From NCBI GenBank assembly GCA_039090855.1, contig CM076997.1, forward strand, positions 168,360,709 through 168,424,708: a stretch of 64,000 nucleotides of DNA, in the 5' to 3' direction. Shown here piece after piece: positions 9,871 through 21,335 of the stretch. Each line of letters begins with the position of its first letter. Position 1 is the first letter of the stretch. The notes under the pieces were generated by a model. That model was not told the DNA's origin and made no database searches. It saw nothing but the letters and a program-made list of their open reading frames with translations. This DNA comes from Macrothele yani (lineage: Eukaryota; Arthropoda; Arachnida; Araneae; Macrothelidae). A program made the position numbers and the translations under genes.

Positions 9871-10370
9871 AACTGATATCTGTACAAGAAAACCGTCCCT
9901 TTTTACATTCTTGTCGATCAGAGGCACTCAAGAACATCTTGCTTAACGGTCTCAGCGTACCGTGGGGAAAACAGCAGAGGAGATAATCAGGTTTCCTGTT
10001 ACGGGAGTACAGGGAAGGAATATTCTCATTATTAAATCTTTTTCCAATATTACATTATGAGGATAAAGAAGAAGAAATCGTAGTGTTATGAGATAATGAA
10101 AGTTTTAAGTTTCATACTGCGAAGCTTTTGATGCTGACAGTCACGAGGGGAAAACAGAATTTTGAAACGCGATTACATAATACGAGAAACATCATTTGAC
10201 CAAGTATTGTCACCGAATAACTTGTAGTAATATTATAGGAGCTAACCTTAGCAAGATCAGACCTCGTAAATGACGTGCGTAGTATTTCTCTTAGTTTGAA
10301 TTAAACCAAAAAACCAGTATAGCTTTAAAGTAGGAGCAAATGAAATCATTTTAATAAGTAGTAACCATCA

Positions 10371-10552
10371 TGGTAGCTTATTGGTACAAGGCCCTGGATA
10401 TTCATTGGTTCAATCCCGGGTGAGGAATAGATGGTGTGCCTGTCCCAAGCCACCGACTCTTATTCTTCCCTGAAGCGTTTGGTCCTAAATTTGGAAAGAG
10501 CGACTGATTATGACCTATTGATCTGCTCAAATTTTAAACCCCAAACAAAAGA
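10371..10552 (+). repeat. Old copy of SINE family A
   Basis: A degraded relative of the SINE at 28184-28405. Recognisable pieces are GGTTCAATCCCGGGTGAGG, a CTTCCCTGAA block, GTCCTAAATTTGG, GCGACTGATTATGACC and a terminal CCCCAAACAAAAG. Confidence 0.7.
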
Positions 10553-10737
10553 AATGTCAGCTAGTTGGTTTACTGATGTGTGCCTTGATTACGCCTAGAG
10601 GGTGATAAAAAACTTCAGAAAAGACTAGTATAAAATGCAAATTAACTGAAAAAGGTTCAATGGTAATGCAAGCTTTATGTGAAATACCTATCTTTTTCCC
10701 GGTATAGTATCCATCAGACCTTTGCCCAGTTTAATTC

Positions 10738-11758
10738 TCTATCACAATTAAAGAGGAGGTGTACATAGCTCTCTGTAGAAAGAACTATCTGACAAATCTC
10801 AACCAAATTTGGTATACATACCTTTCTGAGTATGCGGTTTCGATTTTCGAAAAAAACATTTGTTCAAAATTCAGCCGCTAGGGTGTAATTTGGCTCTGCT
10901 GTCCCCTTATTTGTATATTACGTTCCTTTTCTGAAAATTTTCGGGTATATAAAAGAGTCCAGAATCGTTTTTCACAAATATTTAAAAGGTGAAGAGTCAT
11001 GGTGCTCACTTTACCGATTGCGTTATTCCAACACTTCAAAAGAAGAATTCTCTGAACACCACAATCTTTATGCAAGATGGTGCATCCCTCATATCGGATC
11101 AAATGTGCAAGCCTTACTGCAACAACAGTTTTCGAGAGAGAGAGTAATTAGCCGATCATTTTCGACGTCATGGCAGCCATGATCACGAGATATATGAACA
11201 CCTGTTGCTTTAGGTTATTGGATTACTCAAAGAGCCTCGCTTATCAATGCAATGCTCCCAACTCAGCTGTCTTAGAAGTCAGAATTTCATAACATGTGAG
11301 ACAACTCCACCCAGGTTAGCTGCGTTCCGCCATCGCATGTGTTGTTCAGCAAAACCAGTTGTTAGAGCACCGATATACAGGACCGTATCTAAGATTTAAT
11401 ATTCAAAGTCGTTACATAAGCTACGTAATATGCAAATTAGGGTGACAGCAGTGCCGAATTTCTCCTTAGCGGAGGAATTTTGAACTTTTTATTTCTAAAA
11501 TCAAGTTTTCAGAGCTCGGAAGTGCAGAATCGTATCTATGATGTAATCTTCAAATTCGTTAGATAACTTATGTAATATGCAAATTAAGGGAACAGCGGTG
11601 CCAAATTACTCCCTAGCGGCGTAATTTTGAACTTTGTGTTCGAAAAACGAACCCGCATACTGAGGAAAGTATGTGTACTAAATTTGGTTGAGATTTGTCC
11701 AATAGTTTTTTTCTGCAGAGAGCTTTGAACACCTCTTATTTAATTGTGATCACCCTAT
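10738..11758. repeat. Repeat family X, copy with ~195-bp inverted arms
   Basis: The left arm (about 10738-10930) and right arm (about 11560-11758) are reverse complements over nearly 200 bp. Shared landmarks are ATCACAATTAAA, AATCTCAACCAAATTTGGTA, a pattern around GCCGCTAGGG and ATTTGCATATTACG. The interior holds a partial direct duplication of the right arm (about 11390-11560). No coding frame of note. It could be a foldback-type non-autonomous element; a transposase is not visible. Confidence 0.7.
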
Positions 11759-11759
11759 A

Positions 11760-12590
11760 GAATAATGAGAAGAAAGCATCTGTAAGTGAAAACTCGCTCA
11801 AACTTAACAAAATACCAATCCAAGGAACAGCAACGGAGAAACAGAAATAACCTTCTCTGCAATGGACATAAACTGCAGAAGAATGAAAATGGCTCGGGTA
11901 CGTCGGATTATGAATATTAAATAACTATCCCAGTAGCTTAAGATGAAATGGGGGATTTGTGAAGAGCGACATGAAGCAGAGGAATTGAAAGCGTGAGGTG
12001 GCAGAAGGCAAAACTGAATGAAGAATTAATAACCGCGACAGCAATCCTTACCTAATTGTGAAACTAATAATGCTGGAGAAGAAGATCATTTAATTAATTA
12101 TGAATTAGTGGCTTGTACAGACGTCGGCCCTGTTTGCTCAAAAAAATTAATCATCCCTTTACTTGGTCTCGATGCAAATGAAACAGTAAAAAGTCTCCAA
12201 TTAGTGAAGTTACAACCTCATGTAGTGTGTATTTTACTTTCTCATGCCTCTCGCTTCAGCAAGGGAGCAAACATTCTTGGACTTCGGGAGAACGGCGGAG
12301 TGTCGAATTTATCCATCTGAATCTTCCAAACATTTTTAAGGCCTTTGGAATTAATGCACAATTTTCTTTTTTGCTTCTCTTTTTAGGTATTCCAACTTTC
12401 GCCTAAAACTGAAAATCTAACATTGCTAATTGAAGCGCTAGGGTGACCCAACCGCAAAATAAACATGAAAGATGACACCGAATTTTCAGTTGTAATTAGC
12501 TCGCTTTTTAATCCTTTCCAATGTTAATAAAGAATTTCAAAATTATTCAGTCAATGGAACTGGTTAAAAAACAGAGCCCAATCGATAAAA
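11760..12590. other. No recognisable feature
   Basis: AT-rich DNA. A short open frame near 12108-12320 has no family signature that I recognise and I do not call it a gene. Confidence 0.5.
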
Positions 12591-12594
12591 TTTC

Positions 12595-13260
12595 CCGAAA
12601 CAGCTACTTGGCTGAGAAGTATGTTACCAAAATTAACAAATCGTGCACAAAAAGTCTCTCATAGCAGAAGAAATATATCAGAGACAAATCGATTTTTAAA
12701 TTGAACAGTTAAAAAAAGAAATACACATGTATAGAAAAAAATATATAATATAACTATGCCTCTTAGTGGCAGAATTTTGCGGAATAGAAAATTAAAAAAT
12801 ACGCTAAAAGTATTCTTTATAGCAAACGGCTAAGGACAAAGAATTTTTCAAATACGTCTCTCGGAAACAGGAATAGCGAGAAAAAGGTTTTGACCTTTAC
12901 GCCCCCTAGCGGAAAACATGTACAATATTTAAAGAGGATAATATTCCCCATCTTTATTGTAGCGAATGGCATACAGTAAAAAAAAGGTAATTTTTCAATG
13001 GGTTTCTTAGAAACGTCGCTACAGCTGCAAACAAAAGTACAGAAAACACCACTTAGCGGCAGAACTATGAATTATTAAAACTAAGCTAGTACAAGCCTAT
13101 AAGTGCTCCATTAGGTAAGTGGTATCCGATGAAAAATATTTTTTTCTATGGAACATTTAGAAGCAGATATATTGAGAAAATAAATTAAACGTTTGCGCTC
13201 CTAGCAGGGAAATTGTGCATTATTTTGGGAAGGAAATAGTGTGCACACAAAATGGTTTCA
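12595..13260 (+). repeat. Repeat family X, tandem-type copy
   Basis: Contains several diverged units of ~150 bp, each with a CCCTAGCGG- or CTTAGCGGCAGAA-like core and a TTTTTCAAA...TCTTAGAAAC segment. The block is collinear with 53741-54600 (shared landmarks CAGCTACTT, ATAGCAGAAG, CACAGTAAAAAAAA). It also shares the TAGCGGC core with 10738-11758. Confidence 0.7.
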
Positions 13261-13784
13261 TAAATAGTAAAGTCTGTCCAATTTTTTTTTTCTTTCAGTC
13301 GGGCTTGAGGCAACTTTTCCTCGCTGAAGCTATTCTCTTGTAATTTATTTGGTACTAAGAAATAATCAATGATATTGCGTAAATTATGGAGATTTTCATA
13401 ATTTCGATCGTGATGTACGAATAGAAATAATATCTGCTTTAGTTGTATTTTATATTATCTTTAGCTATACCAGGGGGGTAACTTTTCCGCAATATCGCAA
13501 TTCGATCACAAACATTTCGGTATTTTCGACCTAACCTACGACACACACACACATGCAGAAGTATGTGTAGATATGCACACATATGTTCACATACAGAACC
13601 AATAGTAGCATTTGGGCAGGTCAGGATGAATGTGGCGCTCTATTGTCTTCTTTGGAAAAACACGTTCATTATTATCCAACGAAGCAACTTAAAAGAAAAA
13701 GAAAATCTTAGCCAATTTAAATTTTACAAGTATTTGAATTTTCCGAACATCTTGTGGATATACAAAATTACTTTCCTGTACATA
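13261..13784. other. No recognisable feature
   Basis: AT-rich DNA between family X and the next Tc1-like element. There is a short (AC)n stretch near 13543-13553. Nothing else to report. Confidence 0.5.
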
Positions 13785-14981
13785 CACTGAAGAGAAATTG
13801 AATTAGAGGCAGCTAGCGTTATACAAATATGGCGCTGTGGGCGGTCCTGTAAACGGAAACGACACGACGTATGCAGCGATCCGACAATATAAGGAGTGAT
13901 GCGACGGGAATCAGTAAGAGTTTGACTCAGTATGGGTAAGACGAAGGATCTAAGCGCATTTGATCATGAGCAAATTGTCGGGGCCCGACGGATGGGCCAC
14001 TCCATCTCGGAAGTCGTGCAGGCACCGGGATTTTCGTGAGCCACTGTGTCACGGGTGCATCGTGAGTACATAGAATCCGGTAAAACCATCCCTGCAAGGG
14101 CCAACTGCCGTGGACAACAGCGTGTGGATGAGCGGGGTCATCGTCAGGTAGCTTGCATTGTAACAGCGGAAAGACGGGCCACAGTGCAAGAAATCACTCG
14201 GCAATTTAACGCTGGTGCACAAAAACGTATAAGCAGCCACACCATCCAGAACCATCTCCTCGCTATGGGGTACAGAAGCCATCATCCCACGAGGGTCCCG
14301 CTGCTGACCGCACATCACAGGGTGCAAAGATTAGCATAGACGCGGGAACATCGCCACTGGACCCTAGACATGTGGGAAAAATGTTGCTTGGACTGATGAG
14401 TCCAGATTCCCGTTGGCACATGCGGATGGAAGGATACGAGTACGGCGCAAACCACATGAAGCGATGGATCCTTCTAGCCAGCAGGGTACTCTTCAAGCTG
14501 GTGGGGCTGGCATTCTCGTCTGGGGACTGTTTGCGTGGACTTAAATGGGACCCCTGGTACGTGTGACATCGTCGCTCACAGGTCAACGTTACCAGGACAT
14601 CCTGGACGACCATTTGCTCCCGTTTGTGCGTCTTCAACATCCCACTGCGGACCTCATCCTGCAACAAGACAATACACCGTGTCATTGCTCCCGAATTGTA
14701 TCCGACGTGACCTCTCTTCCTTGGCCAGCTAGGTCACCTGACCTCAATCCCATCGAGCAAATGTGGGATGCCATTGAGAGATATATTCGAGGCTCTGACC
14801 CCTCTCCATCAAATCTTTGTGAACTGTGGGAGCTTGTTCAGGGGTAGTGGATCCGTATGGCTTCCCAACGCTTCCGGTGTCTTGTCGAGTCCATGCCGAG
14901 ACGAATCGCCGCCGTCATCAGAGCAAAAGATGGTGCTACACGTTACTAGACAGGTATCTTTAATTCAATTGCTTTTCAGTG
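13785..14981 (+). mobile_element. Tc1-like transposon, nearly complete but frameshifted
   Basis: TA-flanked ends read CACTGAAGAGAAATTGAATT at the left and, reversed, CACTGAAAAGCAATTGAATT at the right. Length 1197 bp is typical for Tc1. The N-terminal DNA-binding part is visible at 14046-14339 (VHREYIESGKT, RRATVQEITRQFNAG, MGYRSHHPTRVPLLT). The first catalytic block, TDESRFPLAHADGRIRV, is readable near 14391-14440. The second is LILQQDN at about 14650-14670, and SPDLNPIEQMWD carries the Glu codon at 14755-14757. These residues are present but separated by frame changes. Only ~28 residues separate the second Asp and the Glu, against 34 in the family, so an in-frame loss of about six residues has occurred. 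The transposase would cut and paste the element at TA sites; this copy cannot. Confidence 0.88.
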
Positions 14982-14984
14982 TAT

Positions 14985-15337
14985 TTGGGTAAAAAAAAAT
15001 TCTCAAACGTTTTGTCTGTAGCATTTTTACTTCTACACAGTATGCTTCTGTCGGCCGTAACAGGAAGGAAGTTTGCAGTTCATATAAGATTTCTGGAAAC
15101 ACGTTATACCTGCAGACATTTGCTCGTCCGCTGCGGATGTCACTACCAACTGTCTATGAAGGTTCTTCTCAATGATTGCCGTTTACAGTCCTCCTGCTTA
15201 CGTGGCCTACAGCTGCACCACGGTTTTTGTTTCGATCACTTCCTTTTGGCATCGGAAGTAATATTTACACAAATACTAAGGCAAATCTTATATCTCCATG
15301 ACCATAAGAATTTCAACTCGACTTACTTTAATGTATG
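14985..15337. other. No recognisable feature
   Basis: Spacer between two transposons. The open frame crossing it has no family signature. Confidence 0.5.
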
Positions 15338-15339
15338 TA

Positions 15340-16325
15340 TTGGGTTGCAGCAGATGAAAAGTCCAAAATGAAATAGTCATCTCCAATTCCACATAAAAAT
15401 GGGAAGCACCAATCCGTCTAGTCAAAGTAGTTTCCCCACTGCGTCGACACATTTTCCACGAACGGGTTTAGACGCTGTGGATCGAACGGCGAAAGAACTC
15501 CGGAGTCAGTCATGCAAAGAGAGTGGCAAATGCCTCACACGCAGCTTGGCCGTTTCGAAAGATCCTTTCCACCAGGAAATGGTCTAGTTGGTGAAATGGA
15601 TGACAATCAGTGAGAGAAAATCCGGGTAATATGCATTGTGCAGAGGAGCTTGGTATTCCAGCTAGCGGACTTGTTGGATGGTTCTTTGGGAGACATGTCG
15701 GAGTGCGTTGTCATGCAACAAAAAGATCCCCGGGCTCTTAACCAAACCCAAATGGTTGGCTTTTTGGGCATCTAATGCATTTGAGAACAATAGCGGTTCA
15801 AAATACTTGGTCGCGAGGGTAGGAATGTGTTGGTGGTTCCATGGTATCCAACCACTGTATTGATCGCTTGCGATTGTTATAGAGGATGGATTTTTCAGCG
15901 CAGGTTGCAATCTGGAGCAGGAATCCTTCCCATATTTTTCGGGAGGGAGGGAAATGCACACTTCCAGATGGCATGTCTTATTGGTTGTTGTCAATTCGTG
16001 TGGCACTCAGTCATTCTAATTCTTGCCCCTTTCCCAGGGCCACCAGACGCGGGACAACCGTGTAATGGTGCACACTGACCTTCCTGGAAATCTCACGGCC
16101 ACTTTTCTGAGTGTCAGCTTCCAGGGTATTCTTCAGCTCCGCACCTGTTACAGCCACTGGTTGGAGACTACGAAACGCATTTGCAGAAGACGTGTCTCTT
16201 TCTTGAAATTTTGATAACCATCGGTGTATGGTGCGTTCAATCGGAGTACGCTGCGCAAAAGCTGCTTTAATGTTTCCGGTTCCCATACCAGCTGAATGTC
16301 CGAGTTTGAACTGATACATGAATTA
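15340..16325 (-). mobile_element. Decayed mariner transposon (irritans-like), 5' end missing
   Basis: On the - strand: a helix-turn-helix region at 16319-16100 (FKLGHSAGMGTGNIKAAF, REISRKVSVHHYTVVPRL), a middle part with HELTTTNKTCHLEVC, then IFLLHDNALRHVSQRTIQQ near 15665-15735 with the second catalytic Asp kept. The C-terminal end is near 15430-15480 and reads like the RWQKCVD..G.YF end of mariner transposases. The first catalytic block (CDEKW) is not recognisable. The left end after TA begins TTGGGTTGCAGCAGATGAAA, a plausible terminal repeat. The matching repeat at the right is absent, because the homology stops near 16325. Dead element. Confidence 0.82.
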
Positions 16326-16389
16326 CGCGCAGCTAACCTGTCTCCATGTCTACTTTGGCCGAATCCTGTGTTCTTGCGTTTGAACCTTG

Positions 16390-16520
16390 TCGTTAAGTGA
16401 GGTTGTGAAAACACAAATTTGTCCCCTCACTCTGGAGTAAGTCGTTCTCCCAACTAAGCTACGCAGACAAACCGTCTCTCTGCAGATTTGTCGTTTTGAG
16501 ACATGTTTTCATCTTTGTAG
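16390..16520 (-). repeat. SINE family B copy
   Basis: Shares the order GTGACGTACTACA, then ACAAATCTGCAG, then a tRNA-like GCGTAGCTTAGTTGGGAGA, then TGTGTTTTCACA (on the - strand) with the copies at 49345-49495 and 57480-57650. The tRNA-like part is interrupted before its box B. Confidence 0.75.
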
Positions 16521-16950
16521 TACGTCACAAGGTACACACAAAATACACCAGATATATACCGATCTTGAGACATATGACATGTGAGGTTGATGGACGATAC
16601 CATTCCGCTGGAGGATTCGAAAATGTCCACACGCTGAAAGCAGACATTTCGTCTGCACCAACAAAATACCTTGTTTTCAGCAATAGGGTACTTACCCAGT
16701 GGTAGGAAGTCCACGAATTAATCCTCACACACATACACATAAAGAGAAAAAGGGATAAAACTTTATTCTGCATTCAACCAAAGAGAATGCATTTGAAAAT
16801 CAGAAAGTGCACAGCAAAATCTCACAAAATATGATCACCGCAACAGTCCGGAATCGTAAAAGAAAAGAATGAACATAAAACAACCATCCCACCAAAAATA
16901 GAAAACAAAATTGATTTGAAATTTATTATTTATTTATTTTTCAAAGCATG
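16521..16950. other. No recognisable feature
   Basis: AT-rich spacer. Short open frames here on both strands have no family signature. Confidence 0.5.
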
Positions 16951-16952
16951 TA

Positions 16953-17918
16953 AAGGGCATCCTGAAAGTTATGCCTCTTCCCTCATAAGATTTCTATTTG
17001 TAGCAACAAAAATGTGACACTTGTCGGCAAAATACTTGTACATATTGTTAATAATGCAATATGTCCTAGTATTTTGTATTTGGAGAAAGTAATGGACTAT
17101 TCCAAGTATTGTCTTTGACTTTCTATACATTTCCGCCATCTTTGAACCCATTGGTAAGATCCATTTTGGAAAAATTCCTGAGGCTGTCGTTTCACCCATG
17201 AGTTTACAGCCAGCTTAACTCCTGTCACATTATCGAAACGTTCCCTACGAAGGGTGTTTTTCAAAGGGGCAAACAGGAAAAGTCTGAGGGAGCCAAATCG
17301 GGACTGTAGGGAGGGGGAGGGATTACGACAACACCATCCACCCCATTTCGGCAATAGCCTATGATGTCTCCATTGAGTTGTGGGGACGTGCGTTATCATG
17401 GTATTAAACAACACTTTGAAGTGGAATGTCACGTCTTTTTCTTCTGATAGCTTTCATTAGCTTCTTCAATGTCTGCACGTAGAGCACTGTTTATTATTGC
17501 AACTCCTGGGTAGTGACAAGACGATCAGCTGTAATGAGGTCTTTCACACGTTGCCTGTTGACATCTGTCACTGCAGTTGCGAGTCTTCCAACCGTTATTT
17601 GCCCGACATTTAACTCTGTCCCTCTCGAAACCTCTTCATCCGTCTTCGGATATTACTGATATCGATTGTTGATATCAGCTCCCTACATTAACAGGAGTCG
17701 TCTGTGGTTTTTTTGGCGTCTCACATACCTCTTTTTCCAGGAATTCAATTACGGCTCGATTCTTTTCTCTGTCATTCATGATCTTTCTTTCCGATTCTGG
17801 AAAAACTTTGTTTCCGCATTGATAACATATCATAGTACATGCCACTGCAGTTTCATTAAAATCACTTCGAAGTTTCAAAAGTTATTAAGGAGGAGGCATT
17901 ACTTTCAGGATGCTCTTG
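16953..17918 (-). mobile_element. Mariner transposon with internal deletion
   Basis: Terminal inverted repeats of ~30 bp are flanked by TA: left AGGGCATCCTGAAAGTTATG, right (reversed) AGAGCATCCTGAAAGTAATG. On the - strand the N-terminal domain reads REKNRAVIEFLEKE, and further on LATAVTDVNRQRVKDL. The reading then jumps to HDNARPH near 17375-17400 and to a C-terminal part (VTGVKLAVNSWVKRQPQEFFQNG, WVQRWRKCIESQ). The segment that should carry the first catalytic Asp is missing, so the element (966 bp against ~1.3 kb) has an internal deletion plus frame changes. Non-autonomous, with intact-looking ends. Confidence 0.86.
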
Positions 17919-17920
17919 TA

Positions 17921-18817
17921 AATCTAGATTGAGAGTGACATTCAGAGTACTAAACGATGTTTCTTAAAAATTCAAAGCACAAAAGAAAGACTCTACCGGG
18001 GGTTAACAAGTATTAATGGTAATTGATCATGTTATACAATTTTAGATTTAAAACACCTCTACTCGGTAAAACTCGTATAAACCGCATTAAATATTTATAA
18101 TTATGCTTGCATGCTAGCATTTATAATTTGCCTTGAGTGACGGATGAAAAAAAGAAAGCCACACTTATTTGAAAAACAATAACCTATGACATTGGATAAC
18201 ATTTTGCATATAGGGTAATATGCAGAATAATTATTGGCGCATTGACAGAAGGGTTTACGGAGAAACGGTATACGATGTATGTACATGTTGCATTAGAAAC
18301 AATCGCCATGTTTCATAGAGTATTTTCTCTTTTCTCAAGCACAGAAAGCTTTAGGAAAGAAAAAGAAAGTGAATGTTTGTTTCCGTTCCATTTTTAGTTG
18401 AGGAAGACTTTGAAGCACCTTCGAGGATTACACCTGTATAGTAAGAGGGAATGTACTTTTCTGATCCTTTTTTAACAAGAGTTTCGCAGAATAGCAGTAT
18501 TCGAAAAATTTACGTATTCCTAAGAAATATGGGTTCTCCCTTTTCTATCATTCTCTATTATCCGGCAAACTTCATGCGCTTTTTTTCGGTTAAATCTCAT
18601 CTTCTGCGTCGCATGCACTTCTACAACGAAATGGCTACGTTGCGTTTTCGATATATATAAAAAGAAAGCCTGATGAAAAATCATGAACTTTTACTGATAC
18701 ACTGTGCATACGCAATAGATTTTCGTTACAGCTAAATCCGATAGGACGAAAACTCCGTTTTAACGAAAATAGAATAATTCCCGTCGAAACTGTCATTGAA
18801 TAAGTGCATTTATACAT
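17921..18817. other. No recognised gene; weak pogo-like AACGAAAAT sequence near 18700-18790
   Basis: AT-rich DNA. The stretch around 18720-18780 (TTTTCGTTACAG, GTTTTAACGAAAAT) resembles the subterminal sequence of the Tigger-like element near 28700. I cannot find matching ends, so this stays a weak resemblance. Confidence 0.35.
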
Positions 18818-18904
18818 AAGGTGAGTCGAAACTTTTGCAATATTTGCATAAATGAATGTGCTGCGGCGGGTATGTCACGTATTTAAACTAGTTCAATTAG
18901 CTCA

Positions 18905-18960
18905 TTGCAGTCAGACGAAGGGATACAAAATTATATATTGCAGTCAGACGAAGGGATACA
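18905..18960. repeat. 23-bp perfect direct repeat beside RTE copy E
   Basis: The mariner segment TTGCAGTCAGACGAAGGGAT plus three bases occurs at 18905-18927 and again at 18938-18960, ten bases apart, immediately before the tail of RTE copy E. The mariner at 40960 has the corresponding segment once. Confidence 0.9.
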
Positions 18961-20200
18961 TCATCATCATCATTGTCAACCATTATCAATCCACTGCTGG
19001 ACGAAGGTCTCCCCAAGTTTCCTCCACAACGGTCTGTCTTGTGCCAGTCTCCTCCATGTTACTCCCGCATACTTTCGAATTTCATCAACCCATCTTCCAT
19101 GTGGTCTTCTTCTGGGTCTTTTCCTGTCCCTTGGAATCCAATCTAAAATTTCGGCTGTCCATCGATGGTCTGTCCTTCTGGCAGTATGTCCAGCCCATTG
19201 CCATTTCAGGGATTTAACTCTGATCATGATGTCTTCCATTCTTGTCATTTTTCGGATCCACGAGTTCCTCTTCTTATCTCTCCTGGTTACACCAAGCATG
19301 CACCTCTCCATGCTGCTTTGAGTTGTCTGCAGCCTTTGTATGTCTCTTTTAGTTAAGGTCCACGTCTCTGCACCATACGTAAGCACTGGAAGGATGCACT
19401 GATCAAACACGTTTCTTTTAAGACATAATGGCATATTGCTCTTGAAAATTATGCTGTTTCTTCCAAAAGCTCTCCAGGCAAGTTTTGTACGCCAATTAAT
19501 TTCTTCATCAATGTGACTCTCACTTGATGTCTGCTGTCCAAGATAAACGTACGTGTCTGTTATCTCCAGCTTTTCTCCATCAATCGATAATTCTTCATTT
19601 CTTGTAAAAGCATTGAACATCACTTTTGTCTTCTGAAAGTTCGTTTTTAGTCCCACTTCTTTACTCTTGTCAGCAAGTTCCTGGATCATACTCTGCAGCT
19701 CTGATGGGGTTGTTGCAAAAATGACTACGTCATCAGCAAAACGAAGGTGGGTTAGATAATCTCCATTAATCTTTATCCCTTTGTTTTCCCAGTTCAGTGA
19801 TTGAAAGACAGTTTCCAATGTGGCATTAAAGAGCTTCGGAGATATGGTGTCATCCTCTCTCACTCATTTTCCAATTTTTATGTGTGCTGTATTTTCAAAC
19901 AGCCGAATCTTTGCACTTGCATTTTCATAGATGTTATTAATAATATTAATGTATGCATCTTCAATACCACAGGATTTCAGAGCCATTGTAACTGCTGATA
20001 GTTTCACCGAATCAAAGGCTTTTTCATAATCGATAAAAGCCATGCACAATGGAAGTTCATATTCCCTCGCTCTTTCAATTAGTTCTCTCAGTACGTGGAT
20101 ATTATCTATTGTGCTGTAGCCACTCCTGAATCCAGCTTGTTCTCTCCGTTGAGCCATGCCCAGTGTCACCTTCAAGCTGTGTGAAAGAACTTTAGTGAAG

Positions 20201-20203
<3 letters not shown>
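18961..20203 (-). mobile_element. RTE-type LINE, copy E (5'-truncated) inside a mariner
   Basis: The tail (TCATCATCATCAT on the + strand) lies at 18961. Coding homology extends upstream to the AKVFSHSLKVTLGMA region of the RT, where the copy is truncated and joined to a 45-bp (TA)n tract. The frame runs through 103 and then 295 residues and is interrupted only by one in-frame TGA at 19864-19866, where other copies have a glycine codon (GKG). It keeps motif A (FIDYEKAFDS) and motif C (LRFADDVVIFA). Motif B RQGDT reads REDDT. This is a fairly young copy. Confidence 0.9.

Positions 20204-20248
<45 letters not shown>
20204..20248. repeat. (TA)n microsatellite, 45 bp
   Basis: The longest pure TA run in the window, placed exactly at the 5' truncation of RTE copy E. 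Confidence 0.95.
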
Positions 20249-20250
<2 letters not shown>

Positions 20251-20257
20251 ATTTTAT

Positions 20258-20305
20258 AGAACGACGACATGCGATGCTGTTCACAGCATCGCATGTCGTT
20301 GTTCT
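20258..20305. repeat. Palindrome at the RTE E / mariner junction
   Basis: 22-bp arms (20258-20279 and 20284-20305) differ at one position and are separated by TTCA. The right arm is normal mariner sequence (CAGCATCGCATGTCGTTGTT). The left arm is an extra inverted copy next to the inserted LINE. Confidence 0.9.
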
Positions 20306-20371
20306 GTCAGTGGTTGGCACGCTTAAAAGATGAATAGCCGCAACCGACTAATTAGACTAATTTAGGAACTT

Positions 20372-21335
20372 TTGCTTTACGAGTTTGAAGTCGGCCATAA
20401 CGCTGCTCAAGTGACACGAAGCATTTGTCATGCGAAAGGGGAAGGTTCCATTGACCACAGCACCGCAACCTTATGGTTCAAGAAATTTCGCTCAGGTGAC
20501 AGAAATCTCGATGATCGGTCAAGGTCAGGTAAGCAGCGAACCGTGTATTCAGAGGCCGTGCGCCAAGTCGCAGAAGAAAATTCGACAGCTAGCACTTGGA
20601 GATTCTCAAGCGAGCTGGGCATATCACAGACCACCGTGGTTCGTCCCATTCAGGACTTTAGCAAGGTGTACAGGAGCTGCCGCGTTGTCTCTCACAAACT
20701 GACGCCAGCTGAAGAAACCTGCCGAGTGAAAGTGCGCAAGAATCTCCTGGAAAATCCGGGAGATGTAAGTTTCACCAAGATAACTGTTACGTGCAATGAA
20801 AAGTGGGTCTATCTCCGTAATCTTAACACACAAAGGCAGTGGTTGCGCCCGGGACAACTTTCAGAACCTGTTGCCAAACCACAAGGTGATGCTCTGCGTC
20901 TGATGGAATTTCGAGGGGATAATCCGTTACAAATTTGTTCCAAACGGTCGGACCATCAACGACCACCTGTACTCCGAACAGTTAGAGCAGGTGTATGCCG
21001 TCTTGGAGGAGAAGTACCCGGCACTGTGGAACAGAAGTCGCGCTCTCGTACAGCAGGACAATGTTCGGCCTCATATCGCGTGAACCACCCAGGCAAAACT
21101 CCAGGAACTTGAGGGAATCAAACTGATGCCACATCCAGCATATAGTCCGGATCTAGCCCCTTCGGATTATTACTTGTTTCGGTCCATGGCCCACTTCCTT
21201 CGCGTGCGGCACTTCAACAACTAGGTGAGCTCTTCGCCTCGAAAGGACAAGAACTGGTACCGCCGTGGAATCGAAGAACTGGCAGACAGATGGCTAAAGA
21301 CGGAGCCACACGATGGCCTATACATTGAATGCTAG
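20372..21335 (+). pseudogene. Mariner transposase of the 18820-21410 element
   Basis: A cut-and-paste transposase of the mariner (DD34D) type, read in pieces. The N-terminal double helix-turn-helix is visible as LLYEFEVGHNAAQVTRSI, then LWFKKFRSGDRNLDDRSRSG and a second helix set ending ELGISQTTVV. The catalytic domain starts with VTCNEKWVYL. The first catalytic residue, normally the Asp of CDEKW, is Asn here. A frame change follows in the PKPQGDALR region. In another frame the second block reads VQQDNVRPHIA (about 21048-21082), then PAYSPDLAPSDYYLF carries the third Asp, but stops intervene. The upstream start probably lies a little before 20372, because the family normally starts some ten residues earlier. 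Inactive. Confidence 0.85.
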
